Below the pieces are notes generated by a model. The model was not told where the DNA came from, did no database searches, and worked only from the letters and a program-made list of their open reading frames with translations. Both the position numbers and the translations under genes were made by a program. Of a DNA stretch of 64,000 nt, positions 33,637-41,562 are shown piece by piece. Each line of letters starts with the position of its first letter. Position 1 is the stretch's first letter. The stretch is from Pseudonocardia sp. EC080619-01 (GTDB lineage: Bacteria > Actinomycetota > Actinomycetes > Mycobacteriales > Pseudonocardiaceae), in NCBI RefSeq assembly GCF_001420995.1, contig NZ_CP012184.1, forward strand, positions 2,712,501 through 2,776,500, read 5' to 3'.

Positions 33637-34545
33637 TCAGTCCAGCAGACCGAGCGCGACGAGATCGGCGATCGGCACCGGGTCCGGGTCGACGCCGCAG
33701 CGCGGCAGCACCGTCCGGACCTGCTCCACGGCGGCCTCGGGCAGCTCGTCGAGCTCCCGGGCGAGCGCCTCGCCGTCGGTGGTGTCCAGGGCGTCCTCGA
33801 CCGGTTCGGGCGAGGCGCTGACCCCGGTCATCCGGGCGACGGCGACGATCAGGTTCAGCAGGCCGTGGCGGCCGCGGGTGAAGGACCCGGACGGCTCCTC
33901 GCGCACGATCCGGTCGAGTCCCTGCGCGGAGATCCCGCCCGTTCCGCTCTCCAGACCGGCCTGGAGGAACCGGTGCACGTCGCCGGTCTCCGGGACGTCC
34001 GACGGCCGGGGGCCGCCCATCCGGATCTTCGGCGTGCAGCCGTGCCCGGCGACCTTCCGGACGGCGGCGAGCCAGGCCTCCGTGCCGTCGGCGTCGCCCT
34101 CGACCGGGCGGCGCGGCTCGACGACCGGCGTCACCTCGTCCGGGACGAACTCGGAGACCCGCTCGAGCCACACGCCGTCGACGTCCGGCGGGGCGGCGCA
34201 CTCGACGGTGCTCGGCGTGAGCAGGCTGGAGCGGGAGAACACGGTCGACAGGGCCTTGGGCACCGCGCCGAGGCCGGTGTCCACGACCAGGGCGAGCTCG
34301 GCCGGCCTGTTCGGCGCGGACCGGGCGAGTTCGGTGACCACGGCGGGAAGCTGCGAGGCCGGGCACACCAACCGCCCGACGAGGCCTCCGTAGTGACCGT
34401 CGCGAGCGGCGAGGTAGCGGGACACCACCGCGTCCACTCCCGGTGCGACGGCCCGGGGCTGCAGGAGGCTGGTGTCGTCGACCAGCGCGGCCAGCAGCGG
34501 ACGGATCGGCCACGGGTCGGCAGCTGAACCCGAGGGCACGGTCAT
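33637..34545 (-). CDS. Conserved actinobacterial protein of unknown function
   Basis: The 302-residue cytosolic protein shows an alpha/beta alternation suggestive of a barrel: LALVVDTGLGAVPKAL, VWLERV, then TPKIRMGGPRPSDVPETGDV. An early LLAALVDDTSLLQPRAVAPG and a middle GHYGGLVGRLVCPASQLPAV are followed by a glycine-rich GRHGLLNLIVAVARM. I recognise these as a recurrent uncharacterised actinobacterial set but know no function. ATG 34545 is taken, since the longer ORF crosses the divergent promoter region. It is upstream of and nearly abutting pheA, so co-expression is likely. Confidence 0.6.
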   Translation of the reverse strand: MTVPSGSAADPWPIRPLLAALVDDTSLLQPRAVAPGVDAVVSRYLAARDGHYGGLVGRLVCPASQLPAVVTELARSAPNRPAELALVVDTGLGAVPKALSTVFSRSSLLTPSTVECAAPPDVDGVWLERVSEFVPDEVTPVVEPRRPVEGDADGTEAWLAAVRKVAGHGCTPKIRMGGPRPSDVPETGDVHRFLQAGLESGTGGISAQGLDRIVREEPSGSFTRGRHGLLNLIVAVARMTGVSASPEPVEDALDTTDGEALARELDELPEAAVEQVRTVLPRCGVDPDPVPIADLVALGLLD

Positions 34546-34630
34546 CACGCCGACGACGCTAACGGTCGGGTCACGGCCGGTGGACAACGGGGGTTCTCCC
34601 CACGTGCCCAGCAGCACAGCCACCGCACTA

Positions 34631-34673
34631 TGGACAGGCAACACTCACGACTGATTAGGTAAGGGTTGCCTAA
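34631..34673 (+). promoter_or_regulatory. DtxR/IdeR iron box overlapping a promoter
   Basis: The 19-bp site 34655-34673 reads TTAGGTAAGGGTTGCCTAA and matches 15 of 19 positions of the consensus TTAGGTTAGGCTAACCTAA. A -35 candidate TGGACA (34631-34636) sits 18 bases before TTAGGT, so the -10 lies inside the box. Repression by an iron-loaded DtxR-type regulator is expected. GGAGG follows at 34676, giving good spacing to GTG 34686. Confidence 0.75.
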
Positions 34674-34685
34674 TCGGAGGTGAGA

Positions 34686-35465
34686 GTGGGAAGCACCCGC
34701 ACGCGACGTCCGCCGACGCCCGCCGTCGCCGAGCGCGCACGCAGCCTGGTCATGCGCGGCGGCACCGCCGCACTCGTCGGGACCGGCGAGCCGGAGCCCT
34801 GTGCGCCGCTGATGCACCACACCTGGCCGGACGGCACGACCGACCTGCTGCTGCCCGACGACCACCGGGTGCGCGAGCAGGCACGGCTGTCGGCCGACGG
34901 GCTGCCGGTGATGCTGGAGCTCACCGGGCGGACACCGGTGCCGCTGCCCGAGCCGGTCCGCGAGCTGCTGTGGCTCCTGGGACGGCTGCACGAGCCGGAC
35001 CCACGGACCGGACGGGAGCGGGCGCTGCGGCTGGCCGAGAAGGCCCCGCACCCCAACCTGCTCGACGCCGGCCGTGGCGCGACGCTGCTGCGGCTGCACC
35101 CGTCGTCGGGGGTCTACTCCGACGCCGAGGGCTGCGCGTCGGTCTCGCCCGCCGAGCTGGCGGCCGCCGACCCGGACCCGTTCTGCCAGGTCGAGCAGCC
35201 CTGGCTGGAACACCTCGACCAGGCGCACCCCGAGATGCTGTGCGCGCTGCGCCGGCACCTGCCGCACGGCCTGCGCGGGGTCGACGGCCGGATCCGGCCG
35301 ATCGGCGTGGACCGGTGCGGGCTGCGGGTGCGGGTCCCGGCGCCGGGCGGCGGGACGCAGGACGTCCGGCTGTCGTTCTCCTCCGAGGCGACCACCCCGG
35401 CGGAGCTGCAGAAGCGCTTCGCGGAGCTGGTCGGCTGCCCCGCGGTGCCGCAGACGGAGGGCTGA
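34686..35465 (+). CDS. Iron-regulated DUF2470 protein (Rv3839-like)
   Basis: The 259-residue cytosolic protein has the DUF2470 fold at its C-terminus: EQPWLEHLDQAHPEML, then GVDGRIRPIGVDRCGLRVRV and LSFSSEATTPAELQKRFAEL. That fold occurs in heme-utilisation (HugZ-like) proteins, with a conserved histidine suited to heme binding. The N-terminal part lacks a clear flavin-oxidase domain. GTG 34686 is preferred over GTG 34680 because GGAGG at 34676-34680 is then correctly spaced. An IdeR box lies directly upstream. As I recall, mycobacterial Rv3839 has similar length and is also IdeR-controlled. A role in heme or iron handling is inferred. Confidence 0.75.
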   Translation: MGSTRTRRPPTPAVAERARSLVMRGGTAALVGTGEPEPCAPLMHHTWPDGTTDLLLPDDHRVREQARLSADGLPVMLELTGRTPVPLPEPVRELLWLLGRLHEPDPRTGRERALRLAEKAPHPNLLDAGRGATLLRLHPSSGVYSDAEGCASVSPAELAAADPDPFCQVEQPWLEHLDQAHPEMLCALRRHLPHGLRGVDGRIRPIGVDRCGLRVRVPAPGGGTQDVRLSFSSEATTPAELQKRFAELVGCPAVPQTEG

Positions 35466-35468
35466 GCG

Positions 35469-35792
35469 TCAGGACCCGGCGCCGGCGAGGTGCTCGGCCT
35501 GCACCTTCTGTGTCACCTTGCGCTCGGCCACGAACGACGCGACCGGGACGGTGCCCGCCGCCAGGATGACGACGGCGAACACCGGCTTCCAGCGGCACCG
35601 CTCGGCCAGGATCAGCGTGCACACGATGTAGATCATGTACAGGAAGCCGTGCACCATCCCGATCAGCGCGACCGGGCGCGGGTCGCCGAACAGGTACTTC
35701 GCCGGCATCGCGTAGAAGGTCAGGAGCAGCAGCCCCACACCGGTCACCCAGGCCGAGATGCGGTAGGCCCGCAGGGCGGTCGCGACGGTCAC
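35469..35792 (-). CDS. DUF3817 small membrane protein
   Basis: The 107-residue protein has three hydrophobic helices. It starts RAYRISAWVTGVGLLLLTFY, has ALIGMVHGFLYMIYIVCTL with the family's conserved histidine, and ends with a charged tail. These features fit DUF3817, which is of unknown function. Its start overlaps the stop of the upstream gene by 4 bp. It converges on the DUF2470 gene with only 3 bases between stops. Confidence 0.78.
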   Translation of the reverse strand: MTVATALRAYRISAWVTGVGLLLLTFYAMPAKYLFGDPRPVALIGMVHGFLYMIYIVCTLILAERCRWKPVFAVVILAAGTVPVASFVAERKVTQKVQAEHLAGAGS

Positions 35793-36283
35793 GGGGTGGA
35801 CTCCTCCCGGTGCCGGACCGACAGGCGGGCCAGCTCCTCGTTGTAGGCCCGCAGCTGCGGGTCCGTGCTCCGGGGCGCGGTCACGCCGGCCGGACGGGCG
35901 GTGAAGGGCGACGGCCGGGCGGGCTCGTCAGCCGTGGCGTCGGCGGCGTCCGCGGTGGGCTCCGGGGCCACGTCGCGGGGAGCCGGCACGGCGCCGGCCG
36001 GCCGGTCGCCGTCGTCCGTGGACGGAGCGGCGGGATCACCGGGCTCGACGCCCACGCCGGCGGCACGCAGGTCGCGGATCTCCATCCGCAGGAAGCGGAA
36101 CCACATCACGCCGAAGAACACGGCGAAGACGGGCCACTGCAGGCCGTACCCGATGTTCAGGGCGGAGCCCATCGCCGAGCCGGCCCGCTGCCACTGCCAG
36201 ACGGCGAGCCAGCCACAGGCCACCATCGCGCCGAGCGTGAGCACGTGCCAGACCATCCACCTCGGGGACAGCAGCAGCCGCAT
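35789..36283 (-). CDS. Hypothetical two-helix membrane protein
   Basis: The 164-residue protein opens with PRWMVWHVLTLGAMVACGWL and a second hydrophobic stretch QWPVFAVFFGVMWFRFLRME, then a long acidic, Pro/Ala-rich tail. The first helix loosely recalls SURF1-type proteins, but the rest of that domain is absent. I do not recognise a named family. ATG 36283 is chosen over the longer ORF, which runs through non-coding sequence. It is translationally coupled to the DUF3817 gene by a 4-bp overlap. Confidence 0.65.
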   Translation of the reverse strand: MRLLLSPRWMVWHVLTLGAMVACGWLAVWQWQRAGSAMGSALNIGYGLQWPVFAVFFGVMWFRFLRMEIRDLRAAGVGVEPGDPAAPSTDDGDRPAGAVPAPRDVAPEPTADAADATADEPARPSPFTARPAGVTAPRSTDPQLRAYNEELARLSVRHREESTP

Positions 36284-36427
36284 CACGCCGACCAGGGTAC
36301 GCAACCGCCGGACCGGTGAGCCGCGCCCGCCCGAGCGGTACGTCACGTACCTCCCGGGACCGGTCCGACGTGCACGGTGTGCCACTCGACGGGTGTCCGC
36401 CGCGGGGGCCGGTCCCGCCGCGATGCC

Positions 36428-37252
36428 ATGATCGGCCGTGTGACGACGGCGAGCACGCTGCGGACCTGGCTGATCCCGCCCCGCCCCGCCGACCCGGCCC
36501 CGGTGACCGACCGCCGGGAACGACGGCTGATCGGACTGGAGATCGCCGTCGTCCTGACGGTCACTCTCGGGCTCTCCGGGCTGCGCAGCGCGCTGTCCCT
36601 GCTCGAGGCGCTCCTCGCCCCGGCCCCCCTGGCCGACCAGCAGGTCACCCTGAACGCACCGGCGTCCACCGACGCCTGGATCGACCTCGCGTTCCAGCTG
36701 GTCCGGGCGCTCCAGCTCGCCGGCTGGGGCGCCCTCGCCGCCTACCTCCTGCTGCGCGCCGGGTTCGCGCTGCGCCGGGTCGGGCTCGACGGACGACGTC
36801 CGTGGCGGGACGCGCTGCACTCCGCCGGGCTCGCCGCGCTGATCGGGATCCCCGGGCTGGGGCTGTACCTGATCGGGCGGCTCGCCGGGATCACCCCGGA
36901 CGTCGCCCCGAGCACCCTCACCGACGTCTGGTGGCGGATCCCGATGCTCGTCCTGTCGGCGGCGGCGAACTCCTGGGCGGAGGAGGTCGTCATGATCGGC
37001 TACCTGCTCACCCGGTTCCGGCAGCTGGGCTGGTCGGAGAACCGCTCCGCGCTCACCGCCGCCGTGGTGCGCGGGTGCTACCACCTCTACCAGGGGATCG
37101 GGGCCTTCTTCGGGAACCTCGTGATGGGCCTCGTGTTCGCCCGGTACTGGCAGCGCACGAACCGGCTCTGGCCGCTGGTCGGGGCGCACCTGCTGATCGA
37201 CATCGTCGCGTTCGTGGGCTACGCGCTGCTGGTGGACGTACTGCCGTTCTGA
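36428..37252 (+). CDS. CPBP-family intramembrane glutamic endopeptidase-like protein
   Basis: The 274-residue protein has about seven to eight hydrophobic helices. The family motifs are SWAEEVVMIGYLLTRF (paired glutamates), RGCYHLYQG (first histidine) and LVGAHLLIDIVAF (second histidine). CPBP members include prenyl-protein proteases, bacteriocin-immunity proteins and membrane proteins of unknown role. ATG 36428 is used; GTG 36440 is possible. The last 34 bp overlap the small gene on the other strand. Confidence 0.8.
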   Translation: MIGRVTTASTLRTWLIPPRPADPAPVTDRRERRLIGLEIAVVLTVTLGLSGLRSALSLLEALLAPAPLADQQVTLNAPASTDAWIDLAFQLVRALQLAGWGALAAYLLLRAGFALRRVGLDGRRPWRDALHSAGLAALIGIPGLGLYLIGRLAGITPDVAPSTLTDVWWRIPMLVLSAAANSWAEEVVMIGYLLTRFRQLGWSENRSALTAAVVRGCYHLYQGIGAFFGNLVMGLVFARYWQRTNRLWPLVGAHLLIDIVAFVGYALLVDVLPF

Positions 37253-37443
37253 CCGCGGAACGGCTGCAGCGCGCGTTCGGCGGCCTCCCGCAACCCGCAT
37301 GGCCACCGGGCGGGTGGCGCGGCCTGCGAGCTGCACGCGCGGCACCGGCCGTCCGGTCGTGGGACGTGCGTGGCGAGCAGGGCATCACGCAGATCCGGGT
37401 GCTCGGCGAGCAGGGCCGCGAGGCCGGAGAGGTCTCTGTTCAC
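37219..37443 (-). CDS. Small actinobacterial protein with a CxxC motif
   Basis: The 74-residue product starts at GTG 37443 with DLSGLAALLAEHPDLRDALL, followed by DGRCRACSS and WPCGLREAAERAL. The pattern of a helix, a CRAC pair and a WPC segment recurs in short proteins of Pseudonocardiaceae-type actinomycetes that I recognise without knowing a function. Three cysteines could bind zinc. The coding case rests on this pattern; the 3' end is antisense to the last 34 bp of the CPBP gene. Confidence 0.55.
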   Translation of the reverse strand: MNRDLSGLAALLAEHPDLRDALLATHVPRPDGRCRACSSQAAPPARWPCGLREAAERALQPFRGQNGSTSTSSA

Positions 37444-37541
37444 CCACCCGAGCGTGCTGCCCCGGGCGCGGCGTGATCACCCCGTCCGAACAGGTCATGG
37501 GGCCGGAGCTCCCGGTCCGGCCGGGAGTAGGTTCGCCGCTC

Positions 37542-38555
37542 GTGACGGGACGCCGGGAGCATCTACGGTTCGCCAGGGGACTCCGGGAGACCGGCGCGAC
37601 ACCCGCGGCGACGGCCCGGCAGCTCCGCGAACGGTTCGGGGTCCGTGCCCTGACCGCGGCGCGGCTCGCCCACGGCTGGAGTCAGTCCGACGCCGCCGCC
37701 GAATGGAACCGCCGCTGGCCCGATGCGCCCCGGACCTTCAAGGCCTTCTCCTACTGGGAGAACTGGCCCGGCCCGACCGGCCACGCGCCGTCGCTCGACG
37801 TGCTCGAACGGCTGGCGCGGCTCTACGTCTGCGCGGTGCGGGACCTGCTCGCGGACCTGCCCGACCACGGCGATGCCGGCGGGCCGGACGTGGACCGGGC
37901 AGCACTCGTCTGGCAGGTCCAGCACCTGGACCTGCCGGAACTGACTCGAGCCGTCACCCGGTGGGGCGCAGCGCTGCCTCAACGAGACCGGCGGGCCTCG
38001 CTGTTGAGGTTGAGTGCTGCAGCGGCGGCCGCCGCCCCTGAAGCGGAGACCGGAGCCGGAGTACCGCCGCTCACTCCCGTCGGCAGCCCACTGGGACAAC
38101 GCCTATGCGGCATCTGGCACAGCCGTTACTCCTACAAGAGCACATCCCGTGGACTGGTTGACCGCCATCATCACGTGATCTTCCGCGACGATGGCGCGGG
38201 TCGAGTCGAGATCGTCAGCATCGTCGACTCGAACGACTCACCGATCCAGCTCGACCTCGTCTACGAGCGACAATCCCTCACCGGCACCTGGACCGAGCAC
38301 ACCGCCACCGACGACCACTATCGTGGCGCCCGCTACCACGGCGCGATCCAGCTGGTGGTCGACCCGACGGGACGTTCCGCGCGGGGCCGCTGGGTGGGCT
38401 ACGACCGGGCGGGAGAGGTCGACAGCGGGCCGTGGGAGTTCACGTTGCTGACCACCGACGCCGGCCCCGCCGCGGTCCGTGAACACGCCCGTCCGGCCGC
38501 CCCGACGGAGGTCACCCGTCCTGACGAGAAGGGCCCCTCACCAGGGGAAAGGTGA
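37542..38555 (+). CDS. XRE-like helix-turn-helix protein with C-terminal beta domain
   Basis: The 337-residue protein has an N-terminal DNA-binding part around residues 20-90 (RALTAARLAHGWSQSDAAAE, then FSYWENWP and LDVLERLARLYVCAVRDLL). A 60-residue linker precedes a C-terminal beta-rich domain beginning LCGIWHSRYSYKSTSRG, with LTGTWTEHT, RGARYHGAIQLVVDPTGR and GRWVGYDRAGEVDSGPWEF. That domain recurs in paralogous actinobacterial regulators and probably senses a ligand. The start could be GTG 37542 or ATG 37497; the former matches the family opening better. GC content looks lower in the last third than in neighbours. The target is unknown. Confidence 0.68.
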   Translation: MTGRREHLRFARGLRETGATPAATARQLRERFGVRALTAARLAHGWSQSDAAAEWNRRWPDAPRTFKAFSYWENWPGPTGHAPSLDVLERLARLYVCAVRDLLADLPDHGDAGGPDVDRAALVWQVQHLDLPELTRAVTRWGAALPQRDRRASLLRLSAAAAAAAPEAETGAGVPPLTPVGSPLGQRLCGIWHSRYSYKSTSRGLVDRHHHVIFRDDGAGRVEIVSIVDSNDSPIQLDLVYERQSLTGTWTEHTATDDHYRGARYHGAIQLVVDPTGRSARGRWVGYDRAGEVDSGPWEFTLLTTDAGPAAVREHARPAAPTEVTRPDEKGPSPGER

Positions 38556-38576
38556 CCCTGTCCAACTGAGACGGAC

Positions 38577-38621
38577 CTCAACTCTTGAGCGGTTCAAGAA
38601 AGCTCGCGAGAGCGCTAACCT
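38577..38621 (+). promoter_or_regulatory. Ferritin promoter region with overlapping inverted repeats
   Basis: CTCAA-CTC-TTGAG (38577-38589) overlaps CTTGA-GCGGT-TCAAG (38584-38598). A candidate -35, TTCAAG (38593-38598), and -10, TAACCT (38616-38621), are 17 bases apart. The -10 ends 7 bases before ATG 38629, so the transcript may be leaderless. No DtxR/IdeR-like box was found here. Confidence 0.4.
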
Positions 38622-38628
38622 GGGAGCC

Positions 38629-39162
38629 ATGACCGACGTGACCAAGTTCCACGCCCTGCTCCGCGACCAGATCCGGAGCGAGTTCACCGCGAGCCAGCAG
38701 TACCTGGCCGTCGCCGTCTGGCTGGACGACGAGGACCTCCCCCAGCTGGCCGCGCACTTCTACGCGCAGGCCCTCGAGGAGCGCAACCACGCCCTGAGCA
38801 TGGTCCAGTACCAGCTGGACAACGACCTCAAGGCGACCATCCCGGGCGTCAACGACGTCCAGACCGAGTTCGCCTCCGTCGAGGAGGTCGTGCAGCTCGC
38901 ACTGACCCAGGAGAAGCAGGTCACCGAGCAGATCACCACGCTCGCCCGGACCGCCCGCGACGAGGGCGACTACCTCGGCGAGCAGTTCCTGCAGTGGTTC
39001 CTGAAGGAGCAGGTCGAGGAGGTCGCCTCCATGCAGACCCTGCTCACCGTCGTCCGCCGCGCCGGCGACAACCTCTTCCACATCGAGGACTTCGTCGCCC
39101 GCGAGCTCAAGGCCGAGGCCGCGGACCCGACGGCGCCGGCCGTCGCCGGCGGCCCCGCCTGA
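38629..39162 (+). CDS. bfrB: Ferritin
   Basis: The 177-residue protein is a non-heme ferritin subunit that stores iron in a 24-mer cage in the cytosol. Ferroxidase-centre residues are visible in RSEFTASQQYLAVAVW, YAQALEERNHALSMVQYQL (E-x2-H) and TQEKQVTEQI, with a further glutamate pair in FLKEQVEEVASMQTLL. ATG 38629 is clear. The distance from the DUF2470 gene and the overall order resemble mycobacterial Rv3839-Rv3841, hence the symbol bfrB. A 15-residue Ala/Pro tail is atypical but harmless. Confidence 0.9.
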   Translation: MTDVTKFHALLRDQIRSEFTASQQYLAVAVWLDDEDLPQLAAHFYAQALEERNHALSMVQYQLDNDLKATIPGVNDVQTEFASVEEVVQLALTQEKQVTEQITTLARTARDEGDYLGEQFLQWFLKEQVEEVASMQTLLTVVRRAGDNLFHIEDFVARELKAEAADPTAPAVAGGPA

Positions 39163-39185
39163 GCCACCCGCGTCGGTCCGCCCGG

Positions 39186-39210
39186 GGCCCGGTGCCACGC
39201 GCACCGGGCC
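39186..39210. terminator. Hairpin terminator after the ferritin gene
   Basis: GGCCCGGTGC (39186-39195) and GCACCGGGCC (39201-39210) form a 10-bp perfect stem with a 5-base loop, 23 bases after the ferritin stop. It probably also ends the convergent DUF5926 transcript. Confidence 0.65.
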
Positions 39211-39220
39211 TCCGGGGCCG

Positions 39221-39240
39221 CGTATCAGCGCGTATCAGCG
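39221..39240. repeat. Tandem 10-bp duplication at a stop codon
   Basis: CGTATCAGCG occurs twice in succession (39221-39230 and 39231-39240). The second copy contains the stop codon of the minus-strand DUF5926 gene, and the first copy carries a second in-frame-looking TGA in the trailer. It is a small slippage product, perhaps without function. Confidence 0.7.
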
Positions 39241-40170
39241 CAGCGTGATCTGCTTCCCCGCCAGCACCTCGCGGGCCCGGTGCTCGGCATCCGTCAGCGG
39301 CTTCTCGGCCAGCCCCGCCAGGGCCTCGTCCAGCCGCTTCGCGAACTCCGCGGCAGAGCCCGCCCACTCCGACGAGTGCATCTCCCGGTCGACGTCCCAG
39401 ACCGGGACCAGGAGGCCGTGCGCCCGGAACGACCCGGCGTAACGGGACCCCTCACCGAGCTCCAGCCCGTCCTGGTCGGACAGCCGGGCCAGCGCGTTCA
39501 TCAGGGCCGTCTCGTCCTCGGTCCGCACCCAGCGCACGTGCGCCTTCGAGCCCGTGTCCACCCAGTACGCGCCGCGCACACCCGGCGCCGCGACCGCTTC
39601 GGTCGGCATGATCACCGCGTTGGCGCGCTCCAGCATCGCCTGCGCCTCGGGGTCCGGCTCGTCCCCCGGGATCCACCAGGAGAAGTCGCCGTGCACGGTC
39701 GGCTCCAGCGGCGTGTCCGGGTCGAGCACGTCCTGCAGGCGCTCGCCGGTGCGGCGGTCCGGACCCACGACCGGCAGCGACGAGCCCGGCTCGGCCGAGC
39801 GGGCCCAGGCCAGCGCGCCCGCGAGGTCGGCGGACAGGTCACCGGAGCGGGTCTGCACCTGCATCCCGATCAGCACGTCGCCGTTGTCCCGGACGATCGC
39901 TGCGGACGCACCGGGCAGCACCGACGCCAGCGTGACCGGGCCGCCCGAGCGGACCGGCAGCGGCGCCGTCGCCGACGGCAGGAACTCCCGCATCGCGACG
40001 AGATCGGGTTCCACGGCCAGACCCTCGAACGGCCGGATGACGATCACGTCGTCCCCGGCGCCGTGGCAGGCCTTGTACCGCTTGCCCGACCCGCACGGGC
40101 ACGGCCGGCGGGGGTTGTCGGCCGCGGAGCCCTCGGTACGGGTGGCACGGTTGCGCGTCTTCTTGCCCAT
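39235..40170 (-). CDS. SEC-C motif protein (DUF5926)
   Basis: The 311-residue protein has a basic N-terminus (MGKKTRNRATR) and a SEC-C zinc motif PCPCGSGKRYKACHG at about residues 24-38. SEC-C modules also occur at the end of SecA. The remainder is a single globular region with GDFSWWIPGDEPDPEAQAML, AYWVDTGSKAHVRWVRTEDE and a C-terminal helix. ATG 40170 is favoured over an upstream TTG. The long domain is an actinobacterial family of unknown function; the zinc motif may dock to ribosomes or to SecB-like partners. Confidence 0.75.
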   Translation of the reverse strand: MGKKTRNRATRTEGSAADNPRRPCPCGSGKRYKACHGAGDDVIVIRPFEGLAVEPDLVAMREFLPSATAPLPVRSGGPVTLASVLPGASAAIVRDNGDVLIGMQVQTRSGDLSADLAGALAWARSAEPGSSLPVVGPDRRTGERLQDVLDPDTPLEPTVHGDFSWWIPGDEPDPEAQAMLERANAVIMPTEAVAAPGVRGAYWVDTGSKAHVRWVRTEDETALMNALARLSDQDGLELGEGSRYAGSFRAHGLLVPVWDVDREMHSSEWAGSAAEFAKRLDEALAGLAEKPLTDAEHRAREVLAGKQITLR

Positions 40171-40190
40171 CGGGGGCAAGGTAGCGGGTC

Positions 40191-41414
40191 ATGCATGCGT
40201 TCGATCCGGCCGACCCCGGTTTCCTCGCCGATCCGTACCCCTCCTACGCCGAGCTGCGCGCCGCGGGCCCGGTGCACGACCACCCCGGGCTCGGCCTCCC
40301 GGTCGCGGTGAGTCATGCGGCGTGCTCGGCCGTCCTGCGCGACCGCGGGCTGGGCCGGATCTGGTCCGACGCGGAGCCGGCGGCGGAGCTGGCGTCGTTC
40401 AACCTGCTGCACCGCAACTCGCTGCTGGAGCGCGAGGGCGAACCGCACACCCGCCTCCGACGGCTGGTGGCGTCGGCGTTCGCCCGCGGGCACACCGAGC
40501 GGCTGGCCCCGCTGGTGCGCTCCCGTGCCGAGGCGCTCGTCGACGACCTCGTCCGGCGGGTGCGCGACGGCGAGCCGGCCGATCTCGTCGCGCTGGTCGC
40601 CGAGCCGCTCCCGGTCGCGGTGATCGCCGACCTGCTCGGGGTGCCGGAGGACCGGCGGGAGCCGCTGCGGGACTGGTCTGACGCGATCGTGCGGATGTAC
40701 GAGCCCGACCCCGGCGACGACGGCCGGGCCGCCGCCGAGCGGGCCTCCACCGCGTTCGTCGCGCTGCTCCGCGAGCTCGTCGCCGAGCGCCGCGCGGGTG
40801 GCGGCGGACCCGGTGGCCCGGACGGGCGGGACCTCGTCGGGGACCTGCTCGCCGTCCGCGGATCGGCCGACGAGTCCTCCGACCGGATCTCCGACGACGA
40901 GCTCGTCGGGACCGCCGTGCTGCTCCTCATGGCGGGCCACGAGGCGACGGTGAACGTCGTCGGCAACGGGGTGTACGCACTGCTCCGGCACCCGGAGCAG
41001 TGGCAGCGGCTGCTCGCCGACCCGTCGCTGGTCGGTACGGCCGTCGAGGAGCTGATCCGCTTCGACGCCCCGTTGCAGCTGTTCGACCGCACCGCCGTGA
41101 CGGACACGACCGTCGGCGGACACCCGGTGCCCGCCGGGACCCGGATCGGGGCCCTGCTCGGCGCCGCCGGACGCGATCCGGCCGTGTTCGGCGACGACGC
41201 CGACCGGCTCGACGTGGGCCGCTCCCCCAACCCCCACCTGGGCTTCGGCGCCGGCGCGCACTACTGCCTCGGCGCGCCACTGGCCCGGCTGGAGATCGCC
41301 GAGGTGCTCCGGGCACTGGTGCGCGAACTGCCCGGCGCCGCGGTGCACGGGACACCGGTCCGCCGCCCGCGGTTCGTGATGCGCGGCTGGGCGGAGCTGG
41401 CCCTGACCGGCTGA
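40191..41414 (+). CDS. Cytochrome P450
   Basis: The 407-residue soluble bacterial P450 begins FDPADPGFLADPYPSYAELR. It has the I-helix LLMAGHEATVNVV (oxygen-activating threonine), the ExxR motif in VEELIRFDAP, and the heme loop LGFGAGAHYCLGAPLARLE with the proximal cysteine. All required residues are present, so it should be active with ferredoxin partners encoded elsewhere. No ferredoxin or biosynthetic genes lie nearby. The substrate cannot be told. It is divergent from the DUF5926 gene with only 20 bases between starts. Confidence 0.9.
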   Translation: MHAFDPADPGFLADPYPSYAELRAAGPVHDHPGLGLPVAVSHAACSAVLRDRGLGRIWSDAEPAAELASFNLLHRNSLLEREGEPHTRLRRLVASAFARGHTERLAPLVRSRAEALVDDLVRRVRDGEPADLVALVAEPLPVAVIADLLGVPEDRREPLRDWSDAIVRMYEPDPGDDGRAAAERASTAFVALLRELVAERRAGGGGPGGPDGRDLVGDLLAVRGSADESSDRISDDELVGTAVLLLMAGHEATVNVVGNGVYALLRHPEQWQRLLADPSLVGTAVEELIRFDAPLQLFDRTAVTDTTVGGHPVPAGTRIGALLGAAGRDPAVFGDDADRLDVGRSPNPHLGFGAGAHYCLGAPLARLEIAEVLRALVRELPGAAVHGTPVRRPRFVMRGWAELALTG

Positions 41415-41562
41415 GCCGGACGGACGCTTTTCCACTGCGCCGTCCGACGTACTACGAGATCCGTTCGCTGAATTGCCGACGCCTGCGCGCAATCACAGTT
41501 CCAGGGATTGCGGGAACCGGTGGAGGGGATCGGAGAACGCTCGCAGGCCTCGTGGTGAAATC

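Noticed and set aside
35465..35472. Stop-codon hairpin CTGA-GCG-TCAG between convergent genes
   Set aside because: Only 4 bp, 3 of which follow automatically from two TGA stops, with a 3-base loop; not counted as a terminator.
40184..40200. ATGCAT/GCATGC palindromes at the P450 start as an operator
   Set aside because: Very short, overlapping the start codon, with no adjacent regulator; chance is a sufficient explanation.
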